A stretch of 39,161 nt of DNA from an uncultured Collinsella sp. (lineage in GTDB: Bacteria > Actinomycetota > Coriobacteriia > Coriobacteriales > Coriobacteriaceae). This document shows, piece by piece, positions 9,903 to 20,450 of the stretch. The stretch covers positions 1-39,161 of the forward strand of contig CABRFG010000009.1 of NCBI GenBank assembly GCA_902470095.1, given 5' to 3'. Both the position numbers and the translations under genes were made by a program. How positions within the stretch are numbered: the first letter of the stretch is position 1; each line of letters begins with the position of its first letter. The notes under the pieces are model-generated. The model saw only the letters and a list, made by a program, of their open reading frames with translations. It was not told the origin of the DNA and did not search any database.

Positions 9903-11273
9903 TTACGCCACGCCGTCGCGGGCAAGCTCCTCGGCCAACGCCTCGGCAGGCATGGCCATAATCGTGTCGAGCTCGGCGTCCACCTCGGGAATACGCTTCA
10001 CCTTGAGTTTGCGCACCAGATCACCACGGCACATCACGTGCATCGGCTCACGCAGTGCGCACAGGTCATCGAGCGGATTCTTGCGCGTCACCAGGATATC
10101 GGCGGCCTTGCCGCACTCGATCGTGCCAGTATCGCCGCCCAGCCCCAGCAGCTCGGCATTAACCTGCGTGGCTGCATGCAGTGCGAAGGCGTTGCTCACG
10201 CCGACATACTTGGCAAAATAGGCGACCTCGCGCCACATGTCATACTGCGTCACGAACGGGCAGCTTGAGTCCGTGCCAAGGCCCACCTTAACGCCAGCTT
10301 CCAGTGCGGCACGGGCGCTCTCGATGATGCCCGAGCACACGATGTCGCCGTTCTTCTTTTGCGTATCGGTAGAATGGGTCTTTTCCGGATCGAGCAGTAC
10401 AAACGGCAGTGCGGGGCTGATTGTGCAGGTCACGCTCGGCGCGCGTCCCTCGAGCTGTGTTCCCGCGGCGCCGCGGTACAGCTCAAGGATCTCGGGGGTC
10501 ATCGGAGCGCCGTGCTCGATTGTGTCGACGCCGGCCTGAAGCGCGGCCTTCACACCTTCGGTGCTCTCGACATGGGCCATGACCGGAAGGCCCATATCGT
10601 GCGCCGCCTTGCACGCCGCCGCGGCAACCTCCACCGGCATACGCAGCACGCCCGGCTCGCCCACCTCGGTCGCATCGAACACACCGCCCGTTACGAACAG
10701 CTTAATGACGTCGGCACCGCGCGCATACAGGTCGCGCACCTGTTCGGCTGCCTCGGCGGGACTGTTTGCCACCTGGGCGAACAAGCCCGCACCATGGCCG
10801 CCCGGCACCGTGACGCCCGTTCCCGGCGCCACCAGGCGAGGGCCTTGATACTTGCCGGCGTCGATGGCATTACGAACGGCGATGTCGGCAAACAGTGGGT
10901 CGCCCGCGCCGCGCACCGTGGTCACGCCGCTTGCCAGTTGTTGTTGGGCGCTGCCCTTAAGAATATGGCGCACGATGGCGCGCCCCACGGGATTATCGAG
11001 CTTCTTCATCAGCGCGCCTGCATCGCCCGCCGAAACCGGCTTGCCCGAACCGCACAGATGCACATGCATATTGATGAGGCCTGGCATGAGATACGCACCT
11101 GCCAGGTCGATGACCTCGGCACCTGCAGGCGCCTGCGCCACAGCACTCGGCCCCATCCACGTGATGACACCGCGCTCAACGGCCACGGCCATGTCGGGCT
11201 GCGGCTCCATATGTTCCGAACCATCTAGGATGGTCGCATTGATAAACAACGTGGAACGATCGGCAGACGCCAT
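9903..11273 (-). CDS. amidohydrolase (imidazolonepropionase/prolidase-like subgroup)
   Basis: 456-residue metal-dependent hydrolase of the amidohydrolase superfamily, cytoplasmic. Family marks in order: LMPGLINMHVHL (HxH metal ligands), the VIKLFVTGG lysine (candidate carboxylated Lys), MAHVES and DTIEHG (two His ligands), and GLGTDSSCPF (catalytic Asp). This set matches the subgroup containing imidazolonepropionase-like and Xaa-Pro (proline) carboxypeptidase enzymes; the exact substrate cannot be read from sequence. The ATG at 11273 is chosen because GGGAGGAG lies six to seven bases upstream. It is transcribed alone, with a 57-bp palindrome (R5) in its upstream gap. Confidence 0.88.
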   Translation of the reverse strand: MASADRSTLFINATILDGSEHMEPQPDMAVAVERGVITWMGPSAVAQAPAGAEVIDLAGAYLMPGLINMHVHLCGSGKPVSAGDAGALMKKLDNPVGRAIVRHILKGSAQQQLASGVTTVRGAGDPLFADIAVRNAIDAGKYQGPRLVAPGTGVTVPGGHGAGLFAQVANSPAEAAEQVRDLYARGADVIKLFVTGGVFDATEVGEPGVLRMPVEVAAAACKAAHDMGLPVMAHVESTEGVKAALQAGVDTIEHGAPMTPEILELYRGAAGTQLEGRAPSVTCTISPALPFVLLDPEKTHSTDTQKKNGDIVCSGIIESARAALEAGVKVGLGTDSSCPFVTQYDMWREVAYFAKYVGVSNAFALHAATQVNAELLGLGGDTGTIECGKAADILVTRKNPLDDLCALREPMHVMCRGDLVRKLKVKRIPEVDAELDTIMAMPAEALAEELARDGVA

Positions 11274-11422
11274 ATCGAGCTCCTCCCTCACGATTAACTT
11301 GAACATTTGTCCATTATCACCTAATGCAGCGACCTAAAGTCGAACATATCGGTTAACGGAGGGACGAGAGGATGTGGGGGACGGAATACGTTGCAGTCCC
11401 ACCCCAGCGAAACCAGGGAAAT

Positions 11423-11479
11423 GTCTCAATCTGTAACAGGTACTGGGTTATTGGGCCCCCTGATGTTACAGATCGAGAC
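11423..11479. repeat. 57-bp palindromic repeat, copy R5
   Basis: GTCTCAATCTGTAACA and TGTTACAGATCGAGAC enclose 25 nt. It ends 8 bp before the stop codon of the DUF559-type endonuclease gene and lies about 150 bp upstream of the amidohydrolase start. Confidence 0.9.
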
Positions 11480-11487
11480 AAAACCTC

Positions 11488-12564
11488 TCAGCGCCCATAC
11501 CACTGACGTCTCCACTCCTCAGTCAAATCGGGCCGTCGCGGAATACCCGCCAACCTCATCTTCTCAACCAGCTTCCCCGGATTCTTGAGCTCATCAAACG
11601 TAAACCGAAGCACCTTGTGCCCGAGCATTGTCAGATGGGACTCCCGTTGACGTTCTGCCACGAATGGGTCGACCGACCCCCGATCCCCACCATCCTGCAG
11701 GGTATACTTTCCCTTCCCGTCGAGCTCGCCGATGACACACGTCCCGTTCTCGAGCCGCCAAAAATAGTCGACGCGAAACACCTGGCTCGAATCGAGCGGG
11801 TCGCGAAACTCCACCTGCAGCTCCGGAACTGGAAAGCCGTACGCAATAAAGAACGCTCGGAACCGAGACTTGCCGCCGTTTTCGAACAGCCCGTCCGCAT
11901 ACGACGCAATCACCTGTGCCCTGCGATACCCTCGCCTGCCCTCGCAATCGGCGCGGAGGCGCTCGCACAAATCCCAACGTGATACGCCTTTCGCCCGCAG
12001 TGCAGAATCGGCAATCGCCAACCCGTAGGAGAACGGCGCACGCAGTAAGCAATCCTCCACCGTGCGCCAAAACGACGTCACCCGCACGCCATCAACACGC
12101 TCGAGCGCGCCCGCCATCTGCGGACGCAACAACCTGCACCCGCCGCTCAACGTCACCGAACAACCCGTCTTAACAAGAAAGCGCGGCCCGAGCAGATCAT
12201 TCGGCACCTCCAGACCCCACAAAAGCGCCGCGTCATAGCCCCAAAACGCCCAATCGGGATGAAATTCCGCAAGCCCTTTGATAGTCCTCAGCGCTCGCTC
12301 CGCCGGCGTCAATGCATCCCAATCATGCTGAAAACAGAACAGGTACGGCTCGGGCTCCGCGATATCGTCGGTTCCAACATGGCGTCGCAGCCACATGAGC
12401 TCGGTATTGTCATGCGTTGCGAGCAGCGCACCTTGCTTGGCCGTCTCCGTGAGCCGCGCGAGCATTCTATTCCGCGCCAACGTGTTGCGAGTCGCATGTT
12501 TGTGTTTGAGAACGGTATTAGGCACTTTCATCACCGCCACGTCAGACAAATGGGCCATCGTCAC
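11488..12564 (-). CDS. AbiEi-like protein with C-terminal DUF559/Vsr-type PD-(D/E)XK nuclease domain
   Basis: 358-residue protein. The N-terminal half resembles AbiEi-family proteins: a helix-turn-helix-like start, then AERALRTIKGLAEFHPDWAF and AALLWGLEVP, which match the R.l..l....p....S..SAA.l.GL pattern of actinobacterial AbiEi/DUF559 proteins. The C-terminal part carries RVDYFWRLENG followed by GELDGKGKY, giving the D...ExDGK active site of PD-(D/E)XK nucleases, then ERQRESHLTMLGHKVLRFTF as in DUF559/Vsr folds. GTG at 12564 has GGAGG five bases upstream; ATG at 12558 is the alternative. No cognate AbiEii toxin is beside it, so it is not a standard type IV toxin-antitoxin pair. The 57-bp palindromes lie on both sides, 8 bp and 20 bp from the frame. 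A DNA nuclease is likely; its role is unknown. Confidence 0.75.
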   Translation of the reverse strand: MTMAHLSDVAVMKVPNTVLKHKHATRNTLARNRMLARLTETAKQGALLATHDNTELMWLRRHVGTDDIAEPEPYLFCFQHDWDALTPAERALRTIKGLAEFHPDWAFWGYDAALLWGLEVPNDLLGPRFLVKTGCSVTLSGGCRLLRPQMAGALERVDGVRVTSFWRTVEDCLLRAPFSYGLAIADSALRAKGVSRWDLCERLRADCEGRRGYRRAQVIASYADGLFENGGKSRFRAFFIAYGFPVPELQVEFRDPLDSSQVFRVDYFWRLENGTCVIGELDGKGKYTLQDGGDRGSVDPFVAERQRESHLTMLGHKVLRFTFDELKNPGKLVEKMRLAGIPRRPDLTEEWRRQWYGR

Positions 12565-12584
12565 CGTTGCCTCCGCTGACAAAT

Positions 12585-12721
12585 GTCTTGATCTGTAACA
12601 GGAAGACAGTCTTTGAGCCTCTAGTTGTTACAGAACAAGATCTTTCGGCAGCCGCCAACCTTCCGTCTCAATCTGTAACAGTTACGGGCCCAAACAGCCG
12701 CCAAACGTTACAGATCGAGAC
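12585..12721. repeat. pair of 57-bp palindromic repeats (R6, R7)
   Basis: Copies at 12585-12641 and 12665-12721 start exactly 80 bp apart with a 23-nt unconserved spacer. Arms are GTCTTGATCTGTAACA and GTCTCAATCTGTAACA with near-complementary partners. They fill most of the gap between the endonuclease gene and the next gene upstream; both genes are on the minus strand. Confidence 0.9.
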
Positions 12722-12758
12722 AAAGTCAGGGGCAGCAGGGCGACACCAGTCACATCCC

Positions 12759-13466
12759 CTACTCCCACTCCTGCTCATAATTATTGAGCGACTTTACGTA
12801 CCGCCCCTGGGCGCCCATGATGTCGCGGACCAGGCACAAAAAGAAGCTGATGCACGAGGTGTCAAAGCCATCCTGCAGGTCCTCCGGATGCACCGCACCA
12901 GGCCCATCGACCGCCGTGTCACTCAGGCGTGCGATGTCATACAGATAGAGCTGTCCCGCCGTCAGCCAGACATCGTCGACGCAAGCGAGGCGCACCGCAA
13001 TCGCGCCGTCGCTCCAATGCTCCTTTTGCACGATATGCGGGTCGTAGACATCAAAGCGACGGTCGGTGCGCGTATCCTTCAGCGCAACTATGCCGTTCGC
13101 AGGATCCTTGTCCAAAATGCCAAAGCGCGAGAAATACTGCGTGTCGCGTACCTGCTCGAGCCGCTTGAGCGAGGCAGGCGAAAGCGATGCCGGCGGCTCG
13201 TCAACATACAGCTCGAGCAGCGTCTTGCCATGGCGATAGGAGCGCTCGAAGAGCAGCCAATCGGTAAACGCCATGTTGTAGGCCATGATTTCGTTTTGCG
13301 AAGGCTCGGTGCAATAGCTGAGCCACGGGTCGACAATGATCTCGAACTGTTCACGCGCCGGCTCCAAAAACTGGAACTTCCGCAGCATCCAAAAATGGGC
13401 CATGTCGGCAATATCGTTGCCGACGGCTTCGGCCAGCTGCGCTCGATCTAAAGCGTGATCAGTCAT
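12759..13466 (-). CDS. uncharacterised 235-aa protein
   Basis: Not recognised. 235 residues, acidic and rich in aromatic residues, with no signal peptide and no membrane segment, so probably cytoplasmic. The middle (about 60-100) contains NMAFTDWLLFERSYRHGKTLLELYV, which may form helices, and the C-terminal half has alternating hydrophobic strands ending in a Trp/Tyr-rich tail. Two isolated cysteines give no metal motif. The start ATG has GAGGAGG seven bases upstream, and codon use matches the neighbours, so the gene is almost certainly expressed. It is followed by the R6-R7 palindromes and the endonuclease gene. Confidence 0.8.
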   Translation of the reverse strand: MTDHALDRAQLAEAVGNDIADMAHFWMLRKFQFLEPAREQFEIIVDPWLSYCTEPSQNEIMAYNMAFTDWLLFERSYRHGKTLLELYVDEPPASLSPASLKRLEQVRDTQYFSRFGILDKDPANGIVALKDTRTDRRFDVYDPHIVQKEHWSDGAIAVRLACVDDVWLTAGQLYLYDIARLSDTAVDGPGAVHPEDLQDGFDTSCISFFLCLVRDIMGAQGRYVKSLNNYEQEWE

Positions 13467-13818
13467 GGCATCCTCCTCAAACTGATGGACCTCAATTTGA
13501 GCTTACGAGGAGGGTGGGCAGCCACGACCAGCGCGGGCAAAATAGGCCTCCGGCTGCAAACCAGATGCTGACCAAACACTTGACGAAAAGCTTGACCGAA
13601 AATGCGCACTGGAACAAAACCGCAGGTAAACATAGGCGGCCAACCCGCCCTTTTGAGCCAAGCGCCCCCGGCCACCACAGAAACAGCAGAGCACCACAGC
13701 TCAAGAAGACGCCGAATGGACACTCGCGCGTCGACAAACGAACGAACCGCTCGCAAAGAGTGTCCCCAACGACTAGACAAAAATGACCAGTCATTGGGGA
13801 CGTTCTTAAATGACTACT
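13467..13818. other. 352-bp gap without a recognised gene
   Basis: Short overlapping frames occur here on both strands, but none has a ribosome site plus a credible protein. The only clear structure is the palindrome at 13762-13801. The segment is less GC-rich than the flanking genes and could hold a decayed gene. Confidence 0.5.
13762..13801. repeat. GTCCCCAA palindrome downstream of gltD
   Basis: GTCCCCAACGACT (13762-13774) pairs with AGTCATTGGGGAC (13789-13801), with one mismatch over 13 bp and a 14-nt loop. It shares the GGGGAC end with the palindrome at 9220. It lies just after the gltD stop on the transcribed strand and could slow transcription, but there is no T-run. Confidence 0.7.
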
Positions 13819-15300
<1,482 letters not shown>

Positions 15301-15305
15301 GGCAC

Positions 15306-18300
15306 TTACGCCTCCTTCTTGGTCGAAGCAACAGAGCTGGCGGCGGCGGGCACAGCGCCAGCGACACCACCCGCCACATCAAAGCGAGCGACATCGGCGG
15401 CGTCGGCGCGACCGGTCACAATGTCAAACGCCAGCTCCTCGGCCTGCTCATGCGTCTTGCCGACGGCCTCGGCGGCGGCGACAATCGCCAGCACGCGCTC
15501 GTACTCGGTCGGAATGACCTTCACAAAGTGCTTGCTCATCGTCTCAAAGCTGTAGAGCAGCTTAATGCCGCGCGGGCTCTGCGTCGCGTCCACGTGCTCC
15601 TGGACGAGCGCACGAATCTGCGCCAGCTCACCGGCCGTCGGGGCTTTAAGCTCAACGCTCTCGTGGTTCACACGGGCATCGAGCGTGCCGTACTGGTCAA
15701 AGACGTAAGCCACGCCGCCCGTCATGCCGGCGGCGAAGTTCTGCCCGACCTCGCCCAGGATGAGCGCCAGACCTCCCGTCATGTACTCGCAGCCATGGTT
15801 GCCGCAGCCCTCGACCACCACCGTGGCACCGGAGTTGCGTACGCCAAAGCGCTGGCCGGCCAGGCCGTTAATGAAGCCGCGGCCACTCGTAGCGCCAAAG
15901 AACGCAACGTTGCCCACGATGATGTTCTCGTCGAACTTGTAGGTCGCATGCGGGTTGGGGCGCACCGACACCTCGCCGCCCGAAAGGCCCTTGCCAAAGT
16001 AGTCGTTGGCGTCGCCGCACACGTTGAGCGTAATGCCGCGCGGCAGGAAGGCGCCAAAGCTCTGACCGGCCGAACCATCGCAATCGATGGTGATGGAGCC
16101 GGCGGGCAGGCCCTCGGGATGCGCCTTGGTCACCGCGTTGCCCAAGATGGTGCCCACGCAGCGGTTGACGTTGGCGATATCGGCGCGGAAGCGAATCGGA
16201 CGCAGGTGCGCACGGGCATCGGCCGTATAGGGCACAAACAACGTGGAGTCGAGCGTCTTGTCGAGCTCGCTGTCCGCAGCCATCTGGGGCAGGAAGTGAC
16301 GGCCGTCGGCGCCCGGGATGTGGGCACCAAACTCACAGGTCGCGCTTGCCAGCACGGGCGACAGATCGAGCAGGTTGGCCTTGCGGTTGCCCGGGACCTC
16401 GATCTGGCGCAGGCACTCGGGATGGCCGACCATCTCGTCGACGGTGCGGAAGCCCAGGCTCGCCATGACCTCGCGCAGCTGCTCGGCAACAAAGAGCATA
16501 AAGTGCTCGACGTGCTCTGGCTTGCCGCGGAAGCCGCGACGCAGGCGGCAGTTTTGCGTAGCGATGCCGGCGGGGCAGGTATCCTGCTGGCAGTCGCGCT
16601 GCATGAGGCAGCCCATCGAGATGAGCGGCATGGTCGCAAAGCCAAACTCCTCGGCACCCAGCAGGCAGGCGACGGCAACATCGGTGCCGTCCATGAGCTT
16701 GCCGTCGGCCTCGAGCACCACGCGCGAGCGCAGGCCGTTTTGCAGCAGCGTCTGCTGGGCCTCGGCAAGACCGAGCTCCAGCGGCAGACCGGCGTGCCAA
16801 ATGGAATCGCGAGCAGCGGCACCCGAGCCGCCGTTGTGGCCGCTGATCAAAATCTTGTCGGCGGCACCCTTGGCCACACCGGTGGCGATGGTGCCGACAC
16901 CGGCCTCGCTGACCAGCTTGACCGACACGCGAGCGCCGGGGTTGGCGTTCTTAAGATCGAAGATAAGCTCCGCCAGGTCCTCGATGGAGTAGATGTCGTG
17001 GTGCGGCGGAGGTGAGATCAGGCCGATGCCGGGCGTGGACTGACGGACCTCGGCGATCCAGGGATAGACCTTCTTACCGGGCAGGTGGCCACCCTCGCCG
17101 GGCTTGGCGCCCTGGGCCATCTTGATCTGAATCTCGAAGGCACTGCACAGATAGCGGCTCGTCACGCCAAAGCGCGCGCTTGCCACTTGCTTGATGGCGG
17201 AGTTCTTGGAGTCACCGTTAGCCAGCGGGGTCTCGCGACGCGGGTCCTCGCCGCCCTCGCCGGAGTTGGAACGGCCATGCAGGCGGTTCATGGCGATGGC
17301 CATGCACTCATGTGCTTCCTTGCTGATGGAGCCGTACGACATGGCGCCGGTGTTAAAGCGGCGGACGATGTTGAGCGCGGGCTCGACCTCGTCGAGTGCC
17401 ACCGGAGTGCGGCCGCTGGCATCAAAGTCCAGCAGGTCGCGCAGGCGCACGGCACGGCCGGTGCGGTGCAGGCGGGCGCTGTACTCCTTAAAGGTGTCGT
17501 AGCTGTCCTCACGGCAGGCGGTCTGCAGCAAGTAGATGGTCTGCGGATCGATGAGGTGATCCTCGCCGCCGAGCGGGCGCCACTTGGTCAGGCCCAACGT
17601 AGGCAGCTGATCGGGAGCCGGGCTCTTAAGGATAGCGAGCGCGGCGTCGTAGTGCTCGTTTTGCTCGCGCTCGACGTCCTCGACACCCATACCGCCCACA
17701 CGGCTCACCGTGCCGGCGAAGTACGCGTTGACGAACTCCGGAGTGAAGCCCACGGCCTCGAAGATCTGCGCGGAGTGGTAGCTCTGCACCGTGGAGATGC
17801 CCATCTTGGACATGATGGAGACGATGCCGGCGGTCGCAGCCTTGTTGTAGTTGGCGATGCCCTGCTCGGCCGTCACGTCCAGGTCGCCGCGTGCCGCCAA
17901 GTCGCGAATGCACGCATGCGCGTTGTACGGATAGATACCGCTCGCGGAGTAGCCCACCAGCGCCGCAAAGTCGTGCGGGGACACGGCGTCGCCGCACTCC
18001 ACCACGATGTCGGCAAAAGTACGCACGCCGGCGCGGATCAGGTGGTTGTGCACGCAGCCCACAGCGAGCAGTGACGGCACAGGGACCTCGCCCGCCGCAG
18101 CACGGTCGCTCAACACCACGATGTTCACGCCGTCGCGGACCGCAGCCTCAACGTCCTCGGCAAGCTGCTTAAGCGCAGCCTGCAGCGCGCCCTCGCCGGC
18201 GTCGCGGCGGTAGACGGCACGGAAGCGACGGGTCTTAAAGCCCACGCGGTCGATGGCGCAGATGCGGTCGAACTCCTCCTCGCTCAGCAACGGGCGCTCC

Positions 18301-20003
18301 AAGCGCACCAGCTGACAGGCCGTGCGGGAATCCTCGAGCAGGTTGCCGTGGTTGCCCAGATAGAGCGTGGTCGAAGTCACCATGTGCTCGCGCAGGGCAT
18401 CGATCGGCGGATTCGTGACCTGGGCGAACAGCTGATAGAAATAGTCAAAGAACGAACGCGTCTTCTTGGACAGGCAGGCCAGCGGCGCATCGATGCCCAT
18501 CGAGGCGAGCGGCGCCTTGCCCTGCCGGGCCATGGGACGCACGACCTCGTCAACGTCATCCCAGTGGTAGCCGAGCTTGGCCATACGCACGGCGGCGGGC
18601 ACCTCGGCGTCCTCGGCGGGCATTGTCGCAACGGGCTCATCGAGCGCGTCAACGGTCAGCGTCTCCTCGGCAATCCAATCACGGTAGGGCTTTTCCTTGG
18701 CATAGCGGGCGCGCAGTTCGTCGTTGTAGATCACGCGACCGCGGGCAAAATCGACCTCGAGCATCTGGCCCGGTCCCAGACAGCCGCTCGTCAGAATGTT
18801 CTCGGGGCGCACCTCGATGGTACCCACCTCGCTTGCCAGCATAAAGCGACCGTCGCGCGTCACATAGTAGCGGGCGGGACGCAGGCCGTTGCGGTCGAGA
18901 GCAGCACCCAGGGTACGGCCGTCGGTAAAGGCGATGGCGGCAGGGCCGTCCCACGGCTCCATGAGCATGGACTGGTAAGCGTCGTAGGCGCGGCGCTCCT
19001 CACTCAGGCTGTCGTTATGGTCCCACGGCTCGGGCAGCAACATGGACGCGGCACGCGTAAGCGGGCGACCGTTCATAACCAAAAACTCGAGCACGTTGTC
19101 CAGAATCGCGGAGTCGGAACCCTCGCGGTTGATGATGGGCATCACGCGCTCAAGATCATGCTGCAGCACGGGGCTGTACAGGTTGGGCTCGCGGGCGCGG
19201 ATCCAGTTGACGTTGCCCTTGAGGGTATTGATCTCGCCGTTGTGGATGATAAAGCGGTTGGGGTGCGCGCGCTCCCAGCTGGGCGTGGTGTTGGTGGAGT
19301 AGCGCGAGTGGACGAGCGCCACGGCCGTCTTGACGGCGGCGTCGTTGAGGTCGATGAAGAAGCGGCGCATCTGCGTGGCGACCAGCATGCCCTTGTACAC
19401 GATGGTGCGCGAGCTCATGGAGCACACGTAGAAGATCTTGTCGCGCAGGGCAAACTCGGCGTCGGCCTTCTTTTCGATGGTGCGGCGGCACACGTACAGG
19501 CGGCGCTCGAAGGCATCGCCGGCGGGCGTGTCGTCCGGACGGCCCAGGAAGGCCTGCAGGATAGTGGGCATGCAGGCGCGGGCCGTCTCGCCCAGGTCGT
19601 GCGGGTCGACCGGCACCTCGCGCCAAAAGAGCAGCGGCACGCCGGCCTCGGCGCAGCCCTCCTCAAACACGCGGCGGGCATCCTCTACGCCCTTGTCGTC
19701 CTGCGGAAAGAACAGCATGGCCACGCCATAGTCGCCCTCTGCCGGCAGAATCTGGCCGCACTTTTGAGCCTCTTTACGGAAAAAGTGATGCGGAACCTGG
19801 AACAGGATGCCAGCGCCGTCGCCGGTGTTCTTCTCGAGTCCCGTGCCGCCGCGGTGCTCCAAGTTGACCAGAATGGACAGCGCATCGTCCAGAATCTGGT
19901 GATGGCGTTCACCGTTGATATCGGCAAGCGCGCCGATGCCACATGCATCGTGATCGAATTCGGGGCGATAAAGGCCCTGCTGCTGAGCGGAATCTGCCTG
20001 CAT
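15306..20003 (-). CDS. gltB: glutamate synthase (NADPH) large subunit
   Basis: 1565-residue alpha subunit of glutamate synthase. It has an N-terminal class II glutamine amidotransferase (Cys21 in HDACGIG, normally exposed after removal of a short propeptide), a central domain, the FMN-binding synthase domain with GAKPGEGGHLPG and SPPPHHDIYSIEDL, the 3Fe-4S cysteines in CLMQRDCQQDTCPAG, and a C-terminal Gly-rich beta-helix (GGEVSV, GNVAFFGAT, MTGG). Ammonia from glutamine travels to the synthase site to convert 2-oxoglutarate to glutamate. Start ATG at 20003 has GGGGAGGA upstream. It leads the gltBD operon; a GTTTC direct repeat with a palindrome sits 70-90 bp upstream and may be an operator. 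Confidence 0.98.
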   Translation of the reverse strand: MQADSAQQQGLYRPEFDHDACGIGALADINGERHHQILDDALSILVNLEHRGGTGLEKNTGDGAGILFQVPHHFFRKEAQKCGQILPAEGDYGVAMLFFPQDDKGVEDARRVFEEGCAEAGVPLLFWREVPVDPHDLGETARACMPTILQAFLGRPDDTPAGDAFERRLYVCRRTIEKKADAEFALRDKIFYVCSMSSRTIVYKGMLVATQMRRFFIDLNDAAVKTAVALVHSRYSTNTTPSWERAHPNRFIIHNGEINTLKGNVNWIRAREPNLYSPVLQHDLERVMPIINREGSDSAILDNVLEFLVMNGRPLTRAASMLLPEPWDHNDSLSEERRAYDAYQSMLMEPWDGPAAIAFTDGRTLGAALDRNGLRPARYYVTRDGRFMLASEVGTIEVRPENILTSGCLGPGQMLEVDFARGRVIYNDELRARYAKEKPYRDWIAEETLTVDALDEPVATMPAEDAEVPAAVRMAKLGYHWDDVDEVVRPMARQGKAPLASMGIDAPLACLSKKTRSFFDYFYQLFAQVTNPPIDALREHMVTSTTLYLGNHGNLLEDSRTACQLVRLERPLLSEEEFDRICAIDRVGFKTRRFRAVYRRDAGEGALQAALKQLAEDVEAAVRDGVNIVVLSDRAAAGEVPVPSLLAVGCVHNHLIRAGVRTFADIVVECGDAVSPHDFAALVGYSASGIYPYNAHACIRDLAARGDLDVTAEQGIANYNKAATAGIVSIMSKMGISTVQSYHSAQIFEAVGFTPEFVNAYFAGTVSRVGGMGVEDVEREQNEHYDAALAILKSPAPDQLPTLGLTKWRPLGGEDHLIDPQTIYLLQTACREDSYDTFKEYSARLHRTGRAVRLRDLLDFDASGRTPVALDEVEPALNIVRRFNTGAMSYGSISKEAHECMAIAMNRLHGRSNSGEGGEDPRRETPLANGDSKNSAIKQVASARFGVTSRYLCSAFEIQIKMAQGAKPGEGGHLPGKKVYPWIAEVRQSTPGIGLISPPPHHDIYSIEDLAELIFDLKNANPGARVSVKLVSEAGVGTIATGVAKGAADKILISGHNGGSGAAARDSIWHAGLPLELGLAEAQQTLLQNGLRSRVVLEADGKLMDGTDVAVACLLGAEEFGFATMPLISMGCLMQRDCQQDTCPAGIATQNCRLRRGFRGKPEHVEHFMLFVAEQLREVMASLGFRTVDEMVGHPECLRQIEVPGNRKANLLDLSPVLASATCEFGAHIPGADGRHFLPQMAADSELDKTLDSTLFVPYTADARAHLRPIRFRADIANVNRCVGTILGNAVTKAHPEGLPAGSITIDCDGSAGQSFGAFLPRGITLNVCGDANDYFGKGLSGGEVSVRPNPHATYKFDENIIVGNVAFFGATSGRGFINGLAGQRFGVRNSGATVVVEGCGNHGCEYMTGGLALILGEVGQNFAAGMTGGVAYVFDQYGTLDARVNHESVELKAPTAGELAQIRALVQEHVDATQSPRGIKLLYSFETMSKHFVKVIPTEYERVLAIVAAAEAVGKTHEQAEELAFDIVTGRADAADVARFDVAGGVAGAVPAAASSVASTKKEA

Positions 20004-20072
20004 CGCGATCCTCCCCTAGATATTTAGACAGTCAGTTGACTAGGCATACTAGGTGCATCGCCGGCCCGTTGT

Positions 20073-20093
20073 GTTTCCCGCCCGTTTCGAAAC
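20073..20093. promoter_or_regulatory. candidate operator upstream of gltB
   Basis: Two GTTTC boxes six bases apart (20073-20077, 20084-20088); the second runs into the perfect palindrome GTTTCGAAAC (20084-20093). On the gltB strand this reads GAAAC-N6-GAAAC, the spacing used by actinobacterial GlnR boxes. It is a pattern match only, and no GlnR gene is in view. Confidence 0.3.
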
Positions 20094-20187
20094 AATCGCG
20101 TAACGCACACCCTACGAGTGGACACCGCCGACCTCAAGGACGGCAACAAGGGCCCCAAGTTCGACCTATAAGCTCACCGCTTCAAAC

Positions 20188-20404
20188 ATCTCAATCTGTA
20201 ACAGGAAGACCCAATTTTGGCGCCTAGATGTTACAGATTGAGATTTTCTGCAGGACGGTTTTGGTTTGTCTCGATCTGTAACACGAAGGGCCGGTTTTGG
20301 CGGTCAGCTGTTACAGATCGAGATTTTCCATAGGACCATTTCTTCCTGTCTCGATCTGTAACACCTAGGTCCAATTTCCATCCCTAGTTGTTACAGATCA
20401 AGAC
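20188..20404. repeat. array of three 57-bp palindromic repeats (R8, R9, R10)
   Basis: Copies at 20188-20244, 20268-20324 and 20348-20404 start exactly 80 bp apart, with 23-nt spacers of unrelated sequence. Arms follow GTCTCGATCTGTAACA and its complement; each centre is 25 nt. The array fills the middle of the 523-bp region between the divergent gltB and mntH genes. Confidence 0.92.
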
Positions 20405-20450
20405 ATTTCGGCAATCCCTTTCCACCGGCCTATCCAAATACAACAATTTT

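Noticed and set aside
11488..12564. Type IV AbiE toxin-antitoxin system
   Set aside because: Only the AbiEi-like N-terminal part is present and no nucleotidyltransferase toxin gene lies on either side.
13492..13794. Small minus-strand gene in the gap upstream of the 235-aa gene
   Set aside because: Several overlapping frames of similar size, no ribosome site, Cys/Trp-rich product without a known fold.
20097..20171. End of a lost plus-strand gene (frame ending KDGNKGPKFDL)
   Set aside because: The frame reads like the tail of a real protein, but no upstream part or homologue is recognised, so a remnant cannot be claimed.
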